Below, one piece after another: positions 27,076 to 36,239 of a DNA stretch of 64,000 nt. Source of the DNA: Streptococcus australis ATCC 700641 (GTDB taxonomy: Bacteria; Bacillota; Bacilli; Lactobacillales; Streptococcaceae); assembly GCF_000186465.1 (NCBI RefSeq), contig NZ_GL636091.1, positions 103,188 through 167,187 of the forward strand. The letters are read 5' to 3'. Made by a program: the position numbers and the translations under genes. The notes under the pieces were generated by a model, which saw only the letters and a list, made by a program, of their open reading frames with translations, made no database searches and was not told the origin of the DNA. How positions within the stretch are numbered: position 1 is the stretch's first letter; every line of letters starts with the position of its first letter.

Positions 27076-27519
27076 CTATGGATTTTTCGTATTGAGGATG
27101 ATAGTCACTGGGCCATCATTAATGAGTTCGATTGCCATTTCTGCAGCGAAGATCCCACGTTTGACAGGGACTTCCTTTTCTAACAAATCATTGAAGTCAT
27201 CGTAGAGCTGGCTGGCCATCTCTGGATTGGCTGCCCCGATAAAGGCTGGACGATTGCCTTTTTTTGTCTGGGCAAAGAGGGTAAACTGCGAAACAGATAG
27301 GATTTCCCCTTGAATATCCTTGACAGATAAGTTCATCTTCCCTTCTTCATCCGAGAAAATCCGCATTTGCGTGACCTTCCGCACCGCGTACTCCAAATCC
27401 TTCTGGTCATCCTCAGGTCCCACTCCCACTAAGAGCAGAAGCCCTTCTTGAATCTGACTATAGACTTGACCATCAATAGAAACCGAGGCCCTTTTGACCC
27501 GTTGAATCACTAATTTCAT
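27076..27519 (-). CDS. dtd: D-aminoacyl-tRNA deacylase
   Basis: A 147-residue Dtd enzyme that hydrolyses D-aminoacyl-tRNAs. The two catalytic motifs are visible: SQFTLF (about residues 78-83) and NDGPVT near the C-terminus. It follows relA on the same strand, the usual order in streptococci, here separated by 370 bases of repeats. Confidence 0.95.
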   Translation of the reverse strand: MKLVIQRVKRASVSIDGQVYSQIQEGLLLLVGVGPEDDQKDLEYAVRKVTQMRIFSDEEGKMNLSVKDIQGEILSVSQFTLFAQTKKGNRPAFIGAANPEMASQLYDDFNDLLEKEVPVKRGIFAAEMAIELINDGPVTIILNTKNP

Positions 27520-27561
27520 CTTATTATCCTATTTAAACAATCTATTGGGCTCACCACTAAG

Positions 27562-27708
27562 CTTCAAAGAACATCGACTTCAAACAAGACGATGAAAAGC
27601 AGGCAACTATTTTAAAAAACAGAGGCTATTCAGTTGCTTTTAGGGCAAGGCAGCGAGACGAAGACAGCACTGAAGTACGGCGAGGCGAGCTAACGAAGCA
27701 ATAAAAGA
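27562..27708 (-). repeat. BOX-like intergenic repeat, unit 1
   Basis: First of two tandem units with a period of about 168 bases. The 78-base core at 27631-27708 (starting CAGTTGCTTTTAGGGCAAGG) differs from unit 2 at one position; the flanking part has diverged more. It fills the dtd-relA gap and has no reading frame of note. Confidence 0.7.
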
Positions 27709-27729
27709 GTTCTGACCACGCTCCTCAAT

Positions 27730-27877
27730 CTTCAAAGAAAATCGACATCAGATAAGGCAGTGAGACGCAGGCAGACTATCCGAAAACCAAAGGCTGTTCA
27801 GTTGCTTTTAGGGCAAGGCAGCGAGACGAAGACAGTACTGAAGTACGGCGAGGCGAGCTAACGAAGCAATAAAAGAT
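27730..27877 (-). repeat. BOX-like intergenic repeat, unit 2
   Basis: Second unit, with its core at 27800-27877, ending just past the relA stop. CTTCAAAGAAAATCGAC at its left edge recalls pneumococcal BOX sequence. Confidence 0.7.
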
Positions 27878-27891
27878 AACTGAGCAGCCGA

Positions 27892-30111
27892 CTAGCCGTT
27901 GGTACGCTTAACAGAGTATACCTCCGGCACACTCTTAATCTTATCCACAACCGTTGTCAACATAGACAGGTTTGGAATCCCGAAGGAAATGTGGATATTG
28001 GCAAATTTCATATCTTTGGTTGGTTGGGCATTGACAGTTGAGATCATCTTAGCCGTATTAGAGAGGACTTGAAGGACATCATTGAGAAGGCCTGCACGGT
28101 TGAGGCCGTAGATATCGATATGGGCGATGTAATCCTTGGTCGTGTTATTGTCTTCCCACTCGACGTCGATCAAGCGTTGCTCGTAGTTGTCTTGGGCCCG
28201 CAGATTCATACAGTCTTGACGGTGAATGGCAACCCCACGTCCTTTGGTAATGTAACCGACAATTGTATCTCCTGGGACGGGATTGCAACACTTGGCAATC
28301 CGGATCAAGAGACCAGAAGCCCCTTGGATGACCACGCCACCTTCATGGCGGACCTTGAGGGTGTCTTTTTTGTTTTCAACCTTGACTTCTCCACCTTTGA
28401 CCAGCTCTTCAGCTTCTGCACGCGCCTTAGCCTTTTCCTCTTCTCGACGCTCTTCCTCCGTCAAACGATTAAAGACAGAGATGGCTCCGATTTCTCCAAA
28501 ACCGATGGCCGCAAACAAGGCCTCTTCGGTCTTGTAGCTGGTCTTTTGCAAGACCTTGTCCATGTGCTTCTTATCCATGAACTTGTTGGCAATCATATCA
28601 TGCTCATGGAATTGGGCCATGAGCAACTCTCGTCCACGGTTGATCGAGAGTTCCTTGTCTTGGTTCTTAAAGAATTGGCGGATCTTATTGCGGGCCTTGC
28701 TGGTCTTGACGATATTGAGCCAGTCACGACTTGGTCCAAATGAATTTGGATTGGTGATGATTTCAACCTGGTCACCCGTTTTCAGCTTGGTAGTCAAAGG
28801 AACCATACGGCCATTAACCTTGGCACCAGTCGCTTTTTCCCCGATCTTGGTATGAATCTCATAGGCAAAATCAATCGGTCCAGAATCCTTTGGAAGAGAA
28901 CGAACCGCTCCATCTGGGGTAAAGACATAAATCTCTTCTGCCAGATAGTTTTCTTTGACAGTATCAACAAATTCCTTGGCATCATCCGCCTGGTCTTGGA
29001 GTTCCATCATCTCCTTGATCCAGTTCATCCCAATAGCCGATTCTTTGCTGTTGACTTGGCCCTTGATTCCTTTCTTATAAGCCCAGTGTGCCGCAACCCC
29101 GTACTCAGCAACCTCGTGCATTTCCTTGGTACGGATCTGGAACTCGATAGGACCTTTTGGACCGTAGACAGTGGTATGGATGGACTGGTAACCATTGGCC
29201 TTCCGATTGGCGATGTAGTCCTTGAAACGGCCTGGCATGGGCTTCCAGAGCTCGTGGATATAGCCCAGCATAGCATAGACATCGCTCGGTGATTCCAGGA
29301 TACAGCGAATGGCAATCAAATCATAGATTTCATCAAAGCGTTTCTTCTTATCCTGCATCTTGCGGTAGATGGAGTAGATATGCTTAGGACGACCATAGAT
29401 TTTCCCATAGAGGTGGCGTTCTGCCGCATAGGACTCGATCTTTTGGACAACTTCTTCTACCAAGGCTTCCCGCTCGCGACGCTTCTCCTTCATCATATGG
29501 GAAATTTTGTAGAACTCGACTTCATTCAGATAACGGAAGGATAGATCTTCCAATTCCCACTTGACGCTGGAAATCCCGAGACGGTGGGCTAGCGGTGCAT
29601 AGATTTCCATGGTTTCTTGAGAAATCCGCTCTTGCTTGTCCTTGCGTAAATGCTTCAAAGTCCGCATGTTGTGCAAGCGGTCTGCTAGCTTGACCAAAAT
29701 GACACGGATATCTTGAGACATGGCCATGAGCATCTTGCGGTGGTTCTCTGCCAACTGCTCTTCATGGGACTTGTATTTGACCTTCCCGAGCTTGGTCACT
29801 CCATCAACAATCACTCGGACATCATGTCCAAATTCGCGTTCTAGATCATCTAGGGTCGCGTCTGTATCCTCGACAACGTCGTGCAAAAAACCACAGGCAA
29901 CTGTCACAGCATCCAACTTCAATTTTGCCAAAATGCCGGCAACTTGAATAGGGTGGATGATATAGGGTTCACCTGATTTACGGAATTGCCCACTATGGCA
30001 GTCGACTGCATAAAGGAGAGCTTTTTCTACAAATGCAACATCCTCTCCCGACAAGTATTTTTTGGTAAGGGCAATAACCTGGCCCCCTGTTAAAGGTTCT
30101 TCTTTCGGCAT
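27892..30111 (-). CDS. relA: Bifunctional (p)ppGpp synthetase/hydrolase
   Basis: A 739-residue long RSH protein of the stringent response. It has an N-terminal HD hydrolase domain with HDVVED (about residues 76-81), a synthetase domain (GRPKHIYSIYRKM), a TGS domain (FTPDGAVRSLPKDSGPIDFAYEIHTKIG) split here into recognisable parts, a Cys-containing helical region (RIAKCCNPVPGD) and a C-terminal ACT domain. All are present at normal length. It makes ppGpp on stalled ribosomes and degrades it otherwise. Confidence 0.96.
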   Translation of the reverse strand: MPKEEPLTGGQVIALTKKYLSGEDVAFVEKALLYAVDCHSGQFRKSGEPYIIHPIQVAGILAKLKLDAVTVACGFLHDVVEDTDATLDDLEREFGHDVRVIVDGVTKLGKVKYKSHEEQLAENHRKMLMAMSQDIRVILVKLADRLHNMRTLKHLRKDKQERISQETMEIYAPLAHRLGISSVKWELEDLSFRYLNEVEFYKISHMMKEKRREREALVEEVVQKIESYAAERHLYGKIYGRPKHIYSIYRKMQDKKKRFDEIYDLIAIRCILESPSDVYAMLGYIHELWKPMPGRFKDYIANRKANGYQSIHTTVYGPKGPIEFQIRTKEMHEVAEYGVAAHWAYKKGIKGQVNSKESAIGMNWIKEMMELQDQADDAKEFVDTVKENYLAEEIYVFTPDGAVRSLPKDSGPIDFAYEIHTKIGEKATGAKVNGRMVPLTTKLKTGDQVEIITNPNSFGPSRDWLNIVKTSKARNKIRQFFKNQDKELSINRGRELLMAQFHEHDMIANKFMDKKHMDKVLQKTSYKTEEALFAAIGFGEIGAISVFNRLTEEERREEEKAKARAEAEELVKGGEVKVENKKDTLKVRHEGGVVIQGASGLLIRIAKCCNPVPGDTIVGYITKGRGVAIHRQDCMNLRAQDNYEQRLIDVEWEDNNTTKDYIAHIDIYGLNRAGLLNDVLQVLSNTAKMISTVNAQPTKDMKFANIHISFGIPNLSMLTTVVDKIKSVPEVYSVKRTNG

Positions 30112-30334
30112 CTAGTTTTCTCCACTTTCTTGCCTTCTATTCTATCACTTTTAGCCGTATATGAAAACTAGTCCGATTGACTTTCATGCTATTTGAGGAG
30201 CTTTCCAGCACTATCAGCCAGAAATCCCGAACGTAGGATCCCTTTTTATACAAATACTCCATTTTTTATAAAAAATTCATTAATTTGTAATATATAAAAA
30301 ATAAGAAAACGAATATATTCTGAACAAAATAGGA

Positions 30335-30340
30335 TATAAT
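30335..30340 (+). promoter_or_regulatory. -10 box of the nucleotidase gene
   Basis: TATAAT, 33 bases before the ATG, behind a very AT-rich stretch (30240-30330). No clear -35. Confidence 0.45.
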
Positions 30341-30372
30341 AGAAAGATATCATTTTATTTAGGAGGACAACC

Positions 30373-32841
30373 ATGTCATCATTCCGTAAACAGGCTGCCC
30401 TATTCAGCCTTGCTGCTGCTTTCTTGGCAACGACTACTGCCCAGGCAGATGAAGCGACAAGCTCAAACTCGACTGATTCGTCAGCAACTGCTGTTACAGA
30501 GGCCGCAACTCCTGCCTCTCCTGCGACTAGCTCTGAAGCAAGCACTAGCAATAACACTCCGACTGCTAGCGGAGAAGCCGCTGCTACAGCAAGCGAAGCG
30601 ACTCCAGCGGCACCTCAAAATAGTGCCAGTGACGCAAAAGCGACCGCTCCAGTTGAGGGGCAAGAAGTCGATGTCCGCATCCTTGCGACAACGGACCTTC
30701 ATACCAACTTGGTCAACTATGACTACTACCAAGACAAACCAGCGCAAAACGTTGGTCTAGCAAAAACAGCTGTCTTGATCGAAGATGCGAAGAAAGAAAA
30801 TAGCAACGTCCTCCTCGTTGATAATGGAGATACTATCCAAGGAACTCCTCTTGGTACCTACAAGGCCATCGTCAATCCCATCAAAGACGGTGAGCAACAC
30901 CCTATGTATGCGGCTCTTCAAAAATTAGGCTTTGATGCAGGAACCCTTGGAAACCACGAATTCAACTACGGACTAGATTACCTTAAAAAGGTCATCTCTA
31001 CTGCCGGCATGCCGATCGTCAATGCCAACGTCGTGGATCCAAAGACTGGTGCCTTTGTCTACGATCCCTATAAGATTATCAAAAAGACCTATACTGACAA
31101 AAACGGTCGTCCAGTCGATGTCAATATCGGGGTAACAGGCATCGTCCCTCCACAAATCCTCAGCTGGGACAAGGCTAACCTCGAAGGCAAGGTAAAGGTC
31201 AATGACTCTGTCGAAGCCATCCAAGCCATCATCCCAGAAATGCGCAAAGCTGGAGCGGATGTTGTCCTCGTTCTTTCTCACTCTGGTATCGGAGATGACA
31301 AGTACGAAAAAGGCGAAGAAAACGAAGGTTACCAAATTGCCAGCCTCCCAGGTGTTGATGCAGTTGTAACTGGTCACTCACACGCTGAATTCCCAAGCGG
31401 AAATGGAACTGGCTTCTACGAAAAATATGCTGGCGTTGACGGGGTAAACGGTAAAATCAACGGAACACCGGTTACCATGGCTGGAAAATACGGCGACCAC
31501 CTTGGGGTGATCGACCTCAACCTGCGCTACACAGACGGCAAATGGTCTGTTGTCGGAAGCAAGGCTGCCATCCGCAAGATCGATACCAAATCACAAGTAG
31601 CCGACGAGCGCATCACCGCTATCGCTAAGGAATCTCACGAAGGTACAGTTAAATATGTCCGCCAACAAGTCGGAACCACTTCTGCTCCGATTACTAGCTA
31701 CTTTGCCCTTGTGAAAGACGATCCATCTATCCAAATCGTGAATAACGCACAAATTTGGTATGCTAAGAAGGAATTGGCAGGAACTCCTGAAGCCAACCTT
31801 CCAATCCTTTCTGCTGCCGCACCATTTAAGGCGGGTACCCGTGGGGATGCTACTGCCTATACGGATATCCCAGCTGGCCCAATCGCCATCAAGAACGTCG
31901 CTGACCTTTATCTCTATGATAATGTCACTGCCATCCTCAAGGTGACCGGTGCGCAACTCAAGGAATGGTTGGAAATGTCTGCTGGTCAATTCAACACGAT
32001 CGACCCAACTAGCAAAGAGCCTCAACAGCTTGTCAACCCTAACTACCGGACCTACAACTTTGACGTCATCGACGGGGTGACCTACGAGTTTGACGTGACC
32101 CAGCCAAATAAATACGACCGCGAAGGAAAAACAGCTAACCCCGATGCTAGCCGTGTCCGCAACTTGAAATACCAAGGCAAGGAAGTAACTGCGGATCAAG
32201 AATTTATCGTTGTGACCAACAACTACCGGGCAAACGGAAAATTCCCAGGCGTTCGCGATGCTAGCCTGAACCAACTCCTCGGATTGGAAAACCGCCAAGC
32301 TATCATTAACTACATCTTGGAAGAAAAGAATATCAACCCAAGTGCAGACGGAAACTGGCGCTTTACAAGCAGTATCAAGGATGCAGACGTTCGCTTCTTG
32401 ACTGCTGACAAAGCTAAGGATCTGGTTGGTAAAGACGGAGATGTCGTCTACCTTGAACCATCTAAACAAGAAGGATTTGGGGAATACCGCTTTGTTTATG
32501 TGAAACCAAAAGTAGAGCCTGAAACAAAACCAGAAGAACCAACAAGTCCTGAAATAGGAAAAAATCCATTTATCTTTGTACCGAACCATCAGAAACCGGC
32601 ACAAGATGAAACCATCACCTTGTCTCATAGCCAACAAACCATTACCCTTCCTGCTCCAAGTCAAGAAGGAGCTCTCCCTGTAGAAGTTCGCCAAGAAACT
32701 GCTAAGCCAGTAGTCACTTCTTCTATCATCGAAAAAGCCTTGCCAGAAACTGGCCAACGTGCTTCTATCATGGCCCTTGTCGGATTGGTGATGACCGGTC
32801 TTGGCTTCCTTCTCCCATCTCGTAAGAAAGAAGAAAACTAA
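30373..32841 (+). CDS. Cell-wall-anchored 2',3'-cyclic nucleotide phosphodiesterase / 3'(5')-nucleotidase (CpdB/CdnP/SntA-like)
   Basis: An 822-residue surface enzyme. A signal peptide ends at about TAQADE, then a Thr/Ser/Ala-rich linker. The metallophosphoesterase domain has ATTDLHTNL, DNGDTIQGTPL, LGNHEFNYG and VTGHSHAEFP. The C-terminal 5'-nucleotidase domain has YNFDVIDGVTYEFD. A Pro/Glu stretch leads to the sortase motif LPETG, a hydrophobic helix and RKKEE. AGGAGG precedes the ATG. Homologues in GBS and S. suis degrade extracellular nucleotides or cyclic dinucleotides and help immune evasion; the substrate here is not shown by sequence. Confidence 0.93.
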   Translation: MSSFRKQAALFSLAAAFLATTTAQADEATSSNSTDSSATAVTEAATPASPATSSEASTSNNTPTASGEAAATASEATPAAPQNSASDAKATAPVEGQEVDVRILATTDLHTNLVNYDYYQDKPAQNVGLAKTAVLIEDAKKENSNVLLVDNGDTIQGTPLGTYKAIVNPIKDGEQHPMYAALQKLGFDAGTLGNHEFNYGLDYLKKVISTAGMPIVNANVVDPKTGAFVYDPYKIIKKTYTDKNGRPVDVNIGVTGIVPPQILSWDKANLEGKVKVNDSVEAIQAIIPEMRKAGADVVLVLSHSGIGDDKYEKGEENEGYQIASLPGVDAVVTGHSHAEFPSGNGTGFYEKYAGVDGVNGKINGTPVTMAGKYGDHLGVIDLNLRYTDGKWSVVGSKAAIRKIDTKSQVADERITAIAKESHEGTVKYVRQQVGTTSAPITSYFALVKDDPSIQIVNNAQIWYAKKELAGTPEANLPILSAAAPFKAGTRGDATAYTDIPAGPIAIKNVADLYLYDNVTAILKVTGAQLKEWLEMSAGQFNTIDPTSKEPQQLVNPNYRTYNFDVIDGVTYEFDVTQPNKYDREGKTANPDASRVRNLKYQGKEVTADQEFIVVTNNYRANGKFPGVRDASLNQLLGLENRQAIINYILEEKNINPSADGNWRFTSSIKDADVRFLTADKAKDLVGKDGDVVYLEPSKQEGFGEYRFVYVKPKVEPETKPEEPTSPEIGKNPFIFVPNHQKPAQDETITLSHSQQTITLPAPSQEGALPVEVRQETAKPVVTSSIIEKALPETGQRASIMALVGLVMTGLGFLLPSRKKEEN

Positions 32842-32862
32842 TTCTTTCCTACTCTAAAAATT

Positions 32863-32891
32863 AACGCGTGAAGATTACCTTCACGCGTTTT
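32863..32891. terminator. Bidirectional terminator between the nucleotidase and rsmE
   Basis: AACGCGTGAAG/CTTCACGCGTT with a T run. The rsmE stop (32881) lies inside the right arm. Confidence 0.85.
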
Positions 32892-33630
32892 TCATTAATT
32901 CTGTGACAACACTCACTGCGCTGAGAGCATAGAGTGGGGCAGTTTCTGCACGGAGAATCCGAGGGCCAAGGCCTGCAAGGGCTGCTCCTTTAGCTTCAAA
33001 ACTTTCAATTTCAGCAGGTGAGAGACCTCCTTCTGGACCAAAGATAAAGAGAACCTTGCTCCCTTTTTCAAGACCACTTACAGCTTGTACAAGAGCAGCG
33101 CTTTCGCCTTCTTTGGCCGACTCTTCATAGGCCACCACGATACGGTCAAACTGGTCGAGTTGGGCTAGAAAGTCTGCTTTTTTCTCAAAAAGGGTAATAC
33201 TTGGAACGAAGTTACGCTTGCTTTGCTCTGCTGCTCCAAGGGCGATTTTTTCTAGTTTCTCGACCTTTTTGCCCAATTTCTTGCCGTCCCATTTGGCGAC
33301 TGACCAGTCTGCAGGAAAGGCCCAAATTTGGCTAGCACCAAGCTCCGTCACTTTTTGAGTGATGAACTCCAGCTTGTCTCCCTTGGGAAAGCCTGATGCG
33401 ATGGCCACGTGGATCGGCAGTTCCACATTGTCAGTCAATTCCTCGATTATCTCCAACTGACGGGCTTCTACATTGACCACGCGCGCCAAGCGCTTGATCC
33501 CATCATCAAAAACTAAAGTCACCTCATCATCTTCTTTCAAGCGCATGACCTGAAACATGTGCTTGCTAGTTTCCTTGTCCTCGATAGTGACAGGTGAGCT
33601 AGCCAAACCTTTTACAAAATACTGCTGCAT
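32881..33630 (-). CDS. rsmE: 16S rRNA (uracil-1498-N3)-methyltransferase RsmE
   Basis: A 249-residue SPOUT methyltransferase. An N-terminal PUA-like domain is followed by the knot with FIFGPEGGLSPAEIESF and the C-terminal GLGPRILRAETAPLYALS. The start at 33630 lies directly behind the prmA stop, with GGAGG inside the prmA end, so the two are translationally coupled. Confidence 0.95.
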   Translation of the reverse strand: MQQYFVKGLASSPVTIEDKETSKHMFQVMRLKEDDEVTLVFDDGIKRLARVVNVEARQLEIIEELTDNVELPIHVAIASGFPKGDKLEFITQKVTELGASQIWAFPADWSVAKWDGKKLGKKVEKLEKIALGAAEQSKRNFVPSITLFEKKADFLAQLDQFDRIVVAYEESAKEGESAALVQAVSGLEKGSKVLFIFGPEGGLSPAEIESFEAKGAALAGLGPRILRAETAPLYALSAVSVVTELMKNA

Positions 33631-33631
33631 G

Positions 33632-34582
33632 CTAGCCTCCAATCACACCGGAGACATCCTTGGTCTTCTTGAAGACACAGGCATTCCATTCCCCTTGGAT
33701 CATGTGGGTTTCAAGGAAAAATCCAGCTGCTTCTGCTGACTCACGGACCATGTCCCACTTGTCCTTGATAATGCCACTCATGATGAGGTAACCTTCATCC
33801 TTGACCAAACGATAAGCATCGTCTGTCAGATGGATGAGAATATCTGCCAAGATGTTGGCCACGATGATATCTGCCTCAATCTCCACCCCCTTAAGCAAAT
33901 CACCTGGGGCTACATGGATATTTTCCATGCCAGGGTTGAGCTCAATATTTTCCTGAGCGACCCGAACTGCCACATCATCCAAGTCATAGGCGAAGATTTC
34001 CTTGGCACCTAGAAGTGAGCTAGCAATGGAAAGAACCCCTGAACCTGTCCCCACATCCAGCACTGTTTCGCCACCACGAAGGACCTGTTCCAAGGCAAAA
34101 AGGCTCATCTTGGTTGTTGGATGGGTCCCTGTCCCAAAGGCCATACCAGGATCCAGCTTGATAATCTTTTCTCCCGCTGTTGCCTCATAATCCGTCCATG
34201 ACGGCACAATGGTCAAATCATGGGTAATGCGAGCAGGTTCATAGTATTTCTTCCAGTTGTCGGCCCAGTCTTCCTCAGCCAAGGCAGACGTCCCCATCTT
34301 GACCTCTCCCAGATCCATAAAGTCGGTCAATTCTGCTAAGCGAGCCTGCAAGTCAGCCTCAACCACTGCTACATCAACCGTATCCGGATAGTAGGCCGTG
34401 ACCACGATTTCTTCTTGTTGCTCGACCTCAGGGAAAATCTCACCGAAGCGGTCCACATTTCCAACATAGTCCATGCTATCTTCAATTGCTACCCCTTGGG
34501 CACCTAACTCAATCAAGAGATTAGAAACCAACTCCTCTCCTTCACGCTTAACTGTAACTTTTAACTCTTGCCATGTTTCCAT
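33632..34582 (-). CDS. prmA: Ribosomal protein L11 methyltransferase
   Basis: A 316-residue class I SAM methyltransferase. It has an N-terminal substrate domain ([18 protein letters not shown]), SAM motif [13 protein letters not shown] and the post-[11 protein letters not shown] motif. The start is set by family length; no good ribosome site is visible before the METWQ or the preceding ATG. It forms a pair with rsmE. Confidence 0.94.
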   Translation of the reverse strand: METWQELKVTVKREGEELVSNLLIELGAQGVAIEDSMDYVGNVDRFGEIFPEVEQQEEIVVTAYYPDTVDVAVVEADLQARLAELTDFMDLGEVKMGTSALAEEDWADNWKKYYEPARITHDLTIVPSWTDYEATAGEKIIKLDPGMAFGTGTHPTTKMSLFALEQVLRGGETVLDVGTGSGVLSIASSLLGAKEIFAYDLDDVAVRVAQENIELNPGMENIHVAPGDLLKGVEIEADIIVANILADILIHLTDDAYRLVKDEGYLIMSGIIKDKWDMVRESAEAAGFFLETHMIQGEWNACVFKKTKDVSGVIGG

Positions 34583-34623
34583 CATTAAGATACCAAGCCC
34601 GTAAAACACAAAGCCAAAATAGG

Positions 34624-34714
34624 AAACTCTCTGAAGACGTTTGTGTCTAAGAGAAGTTTATCTTTTTGGCACAGTGTTTAGGGCGGGTTCAGTTTAGAAA
34701 TTTAACCGAACCAT
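34624..34714 (-). terminator. Two hairpins between the GNAT operon and prmA
   Basis: The pairs GGTTCGGTTAA/TAAACTGAACC (about 34688-34714) and AAACTCTCTGAAGAC/GTCTAAGAGAAGTTT (34624-34659) sit in tandem. No strong T run follows the first. They are probably termination or RNA-stability structures at the end of the GNAT-Nudix genes. Confidence 0.35.
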
Positions 34715-34719
34715 CCTTT

Positions 34720-35193
34720 CTATTTCTCTATCAATTTTTTCATGTAGACCATATCCATGCCTTCTTTTTCAGGCTCGATATGGGTTTGATGGTAGCCATT
34801 CTTCTCGTAGAAGGCGACCATGCCTGCATCCTGTAACACCGTACACAAATCCCATTGTCTAACGGTTGAAAATTCCTCTTCTAGCAAGCGTAATCCTTCA
34901 GATCCATACCCTTTTCCCTGATACGGAGGCAGAATCGCTGCGGTCCCCAACCAAGCTTCCGTTAACTCTTCATTGGTATGAATTCGTAAAAAACCAATCT
35001 TCTCTTCGTTTTCTTTCACAAAGTAGTAATAGCTATAGGGTCGCTCAACTAATTTCCATTTAATTCGCTCGCGATCTTCTAGATAGGGATCATATTCATC
35101 TTTGTATTTGTCATAGACTGCCTTAAAACTGGCTCTTTGAATGGCAATAATGGTTTCTAAATCCTCTGCTCCTGCTTTCTCAAGTGTTATCAT
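34720..35193 (-). CDS. GNAT family N-acetyltransferase
   Basis: A 157-residue acetyltransferase with the acetyl-CoA motif PPYQGKGYGSEGLRLLEEE (about residues 90-108) and the C-terminal FYEKNGYHQ strand. Its start overlaps the Nudix gene stop by four bases, indicating coupling. The acceptor substrate is unknown. Confidence 0.88.
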   Translation of the reverse strand: MITLEKAGAEDLETIIAIQRASFKAVYDKYKDEYDPYLEDRERIKWKLVERPYSYYYFVKENEEKIGFLRIHTNEELTEAWLGTAAILPPYQGKGYGSEGLRLLEEEFSTVRQWDLCTVLQDAGMVAFYEKNGYHQTHIEPEKEGMDMVYMKKLIEK

Positions 35194-35624
35194 AAACTTT
35201 TCTCCACATAATCTCTCACTCGTTCTTGTAATTGGGGAACGACCCGATCTGACGCCAAAAACTCTTCAAGTCTCACTAACTTATAGCCCTGTCCCTCGTC
35301 TCCAAAGACAATACTGTCAAACTGTTCCTGTGTCAATTTCCCAACTAAAAAGACGGAGTTTTTGTTCTCATCTAACATGCTGGGGTAGATCCAAGACCAA
35401 ATCATGTCATCTTTCGACAGTTGGATAGTCAATTCTTCATAGACTTCACGCGCTGCACACTCGAAAGGACTCTCGTCCCCTTCACGACCACCACCTGGCA
35501 AGTCCCACAGATTAGGCCAAGGAATGGTTGGTTTGTCATCGCGTAAGATGGTCAAAATTCGCCCATCACAAATCAAAGCAATCTTACAACCCGTAAAATT
35601 CAAGTGTTTATCCAATAATTCCAT
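35190..35624 (-). CDS. NUDIX hydrolase
   Basis: A 144-residue Nudix protein. The box reads G-x5-E-x7-REVYEEL starting at GGGREGDESPFECAAREVY (about residues 46-64). It is an MutT-like size and could clean damaged or unwanted nucleoside diphosphate derivatives. It overlaps the GNAT gene. Confidence 0.9.
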   Translation of the reverse strand: MELLDKHLNFTGCKIALICDGRILTILRDDKPTIPWPNLWDLPGGGREGDESPFECAAREVYEELTIQLSKDDMIWSWIYPSMLDENKNSVFLVGKLTQEQFDSIVFGDEGQGYKLVRLEEFLASDRVVPQLQERVRDYVEKSL

Positions 35625-35673
35625 GATGATGACCTTTTCTTATCATAACTACTACTCTATAGAAAACCCCTAG

Positions 35674-36216
35674 CTAGCTTTCTTCGATTACTTTTTGGCA
35701 CTCTGCATCCCAGTACGCCTGCCATCTACCATGTTTTTTAGCAAAATAAACGGTAAACTCATCATTTACATAATCTGCAACATATCGAAGATTAGGCGGA
35801 TTTTCCTCACCATTTAATATCCAAGGATGGAAGTAAAATGTCCTTTCCCATCTCTTCTGAGTATAGCCGAGATCCTTGGCATACTGAGGGATGGGTTGTT
35901 GCATCTCACTTTCCAAATAGGACTGAATGGCATTGTCAAAACTATTCAAACGAGCTAATAGTTGCTTAAACTGATCTTCCTCCTCAATTTTGAAATCACC
36001 TATGAACTCAAATTCTGCAAAGTCTATAGAAAATTCAAATAATGTGATTTTACCATCCTCAACATAGTGCCCATCTTCATCAACACAACAACGAGTTCCT
36101 GACTTCAATACTCGCTCAAAATCTAAATCCGCAAAGCGATTGCGGGGAAGGATCGACTCACGTTCTTGAGATTTTTGGGATTTTTTACTAAATAACCGCT
36201 TAAATTTCTGAAGCAT
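35674..36216 (-). CDS. Hypothetical cytoplasmic protein
   Basis: A 180-residue protein with a basic start (LQKFKRLFSKKSQKSQE) and an acidic middle (FKIEEEDQF). The C-terminal half is rich in aromatics (RWERTFYFHPWILNG, RWQAYWDAE). No membrane helix and no motif I recognise. It lies 50 bases upstream of the Nudix gene and 24 bases downstream of the peptidase gene, probably in one operon. Confidence 0.75.
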   Translation of the reverse strand: MLQKFKRLFSKKSQKSQERESILPRNRFADLDFERVLKSGTRCCVDEDGHYVEDGKITLFEFSIDFAEFEFIGDFKIEEEDQFKQLLARLNSFDNAIQSYLESEMQQPIPQYAKDLGYTQKRWERTFYFHPWILNGEENPPNLRYVADYVNDEFTVYFAKKHGRWQAYWDAECQKVIEES

Positions 36217-36239
36217 CGGACAGCTCCCTTTCCTATTTC

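Noticed and set aside
27562..27877. CRISPR array
   Set aside because: Only two units, 168 bases apart, with no short spacers and no cas genes anywhere in the window.
31591..32757. 388-codon minus-strand frame under the nucleotidase gene
   Set aside because: Antisense to conserved catalytic and wall-anchor motifs, with Trp/Phe-rich nonsense composition.
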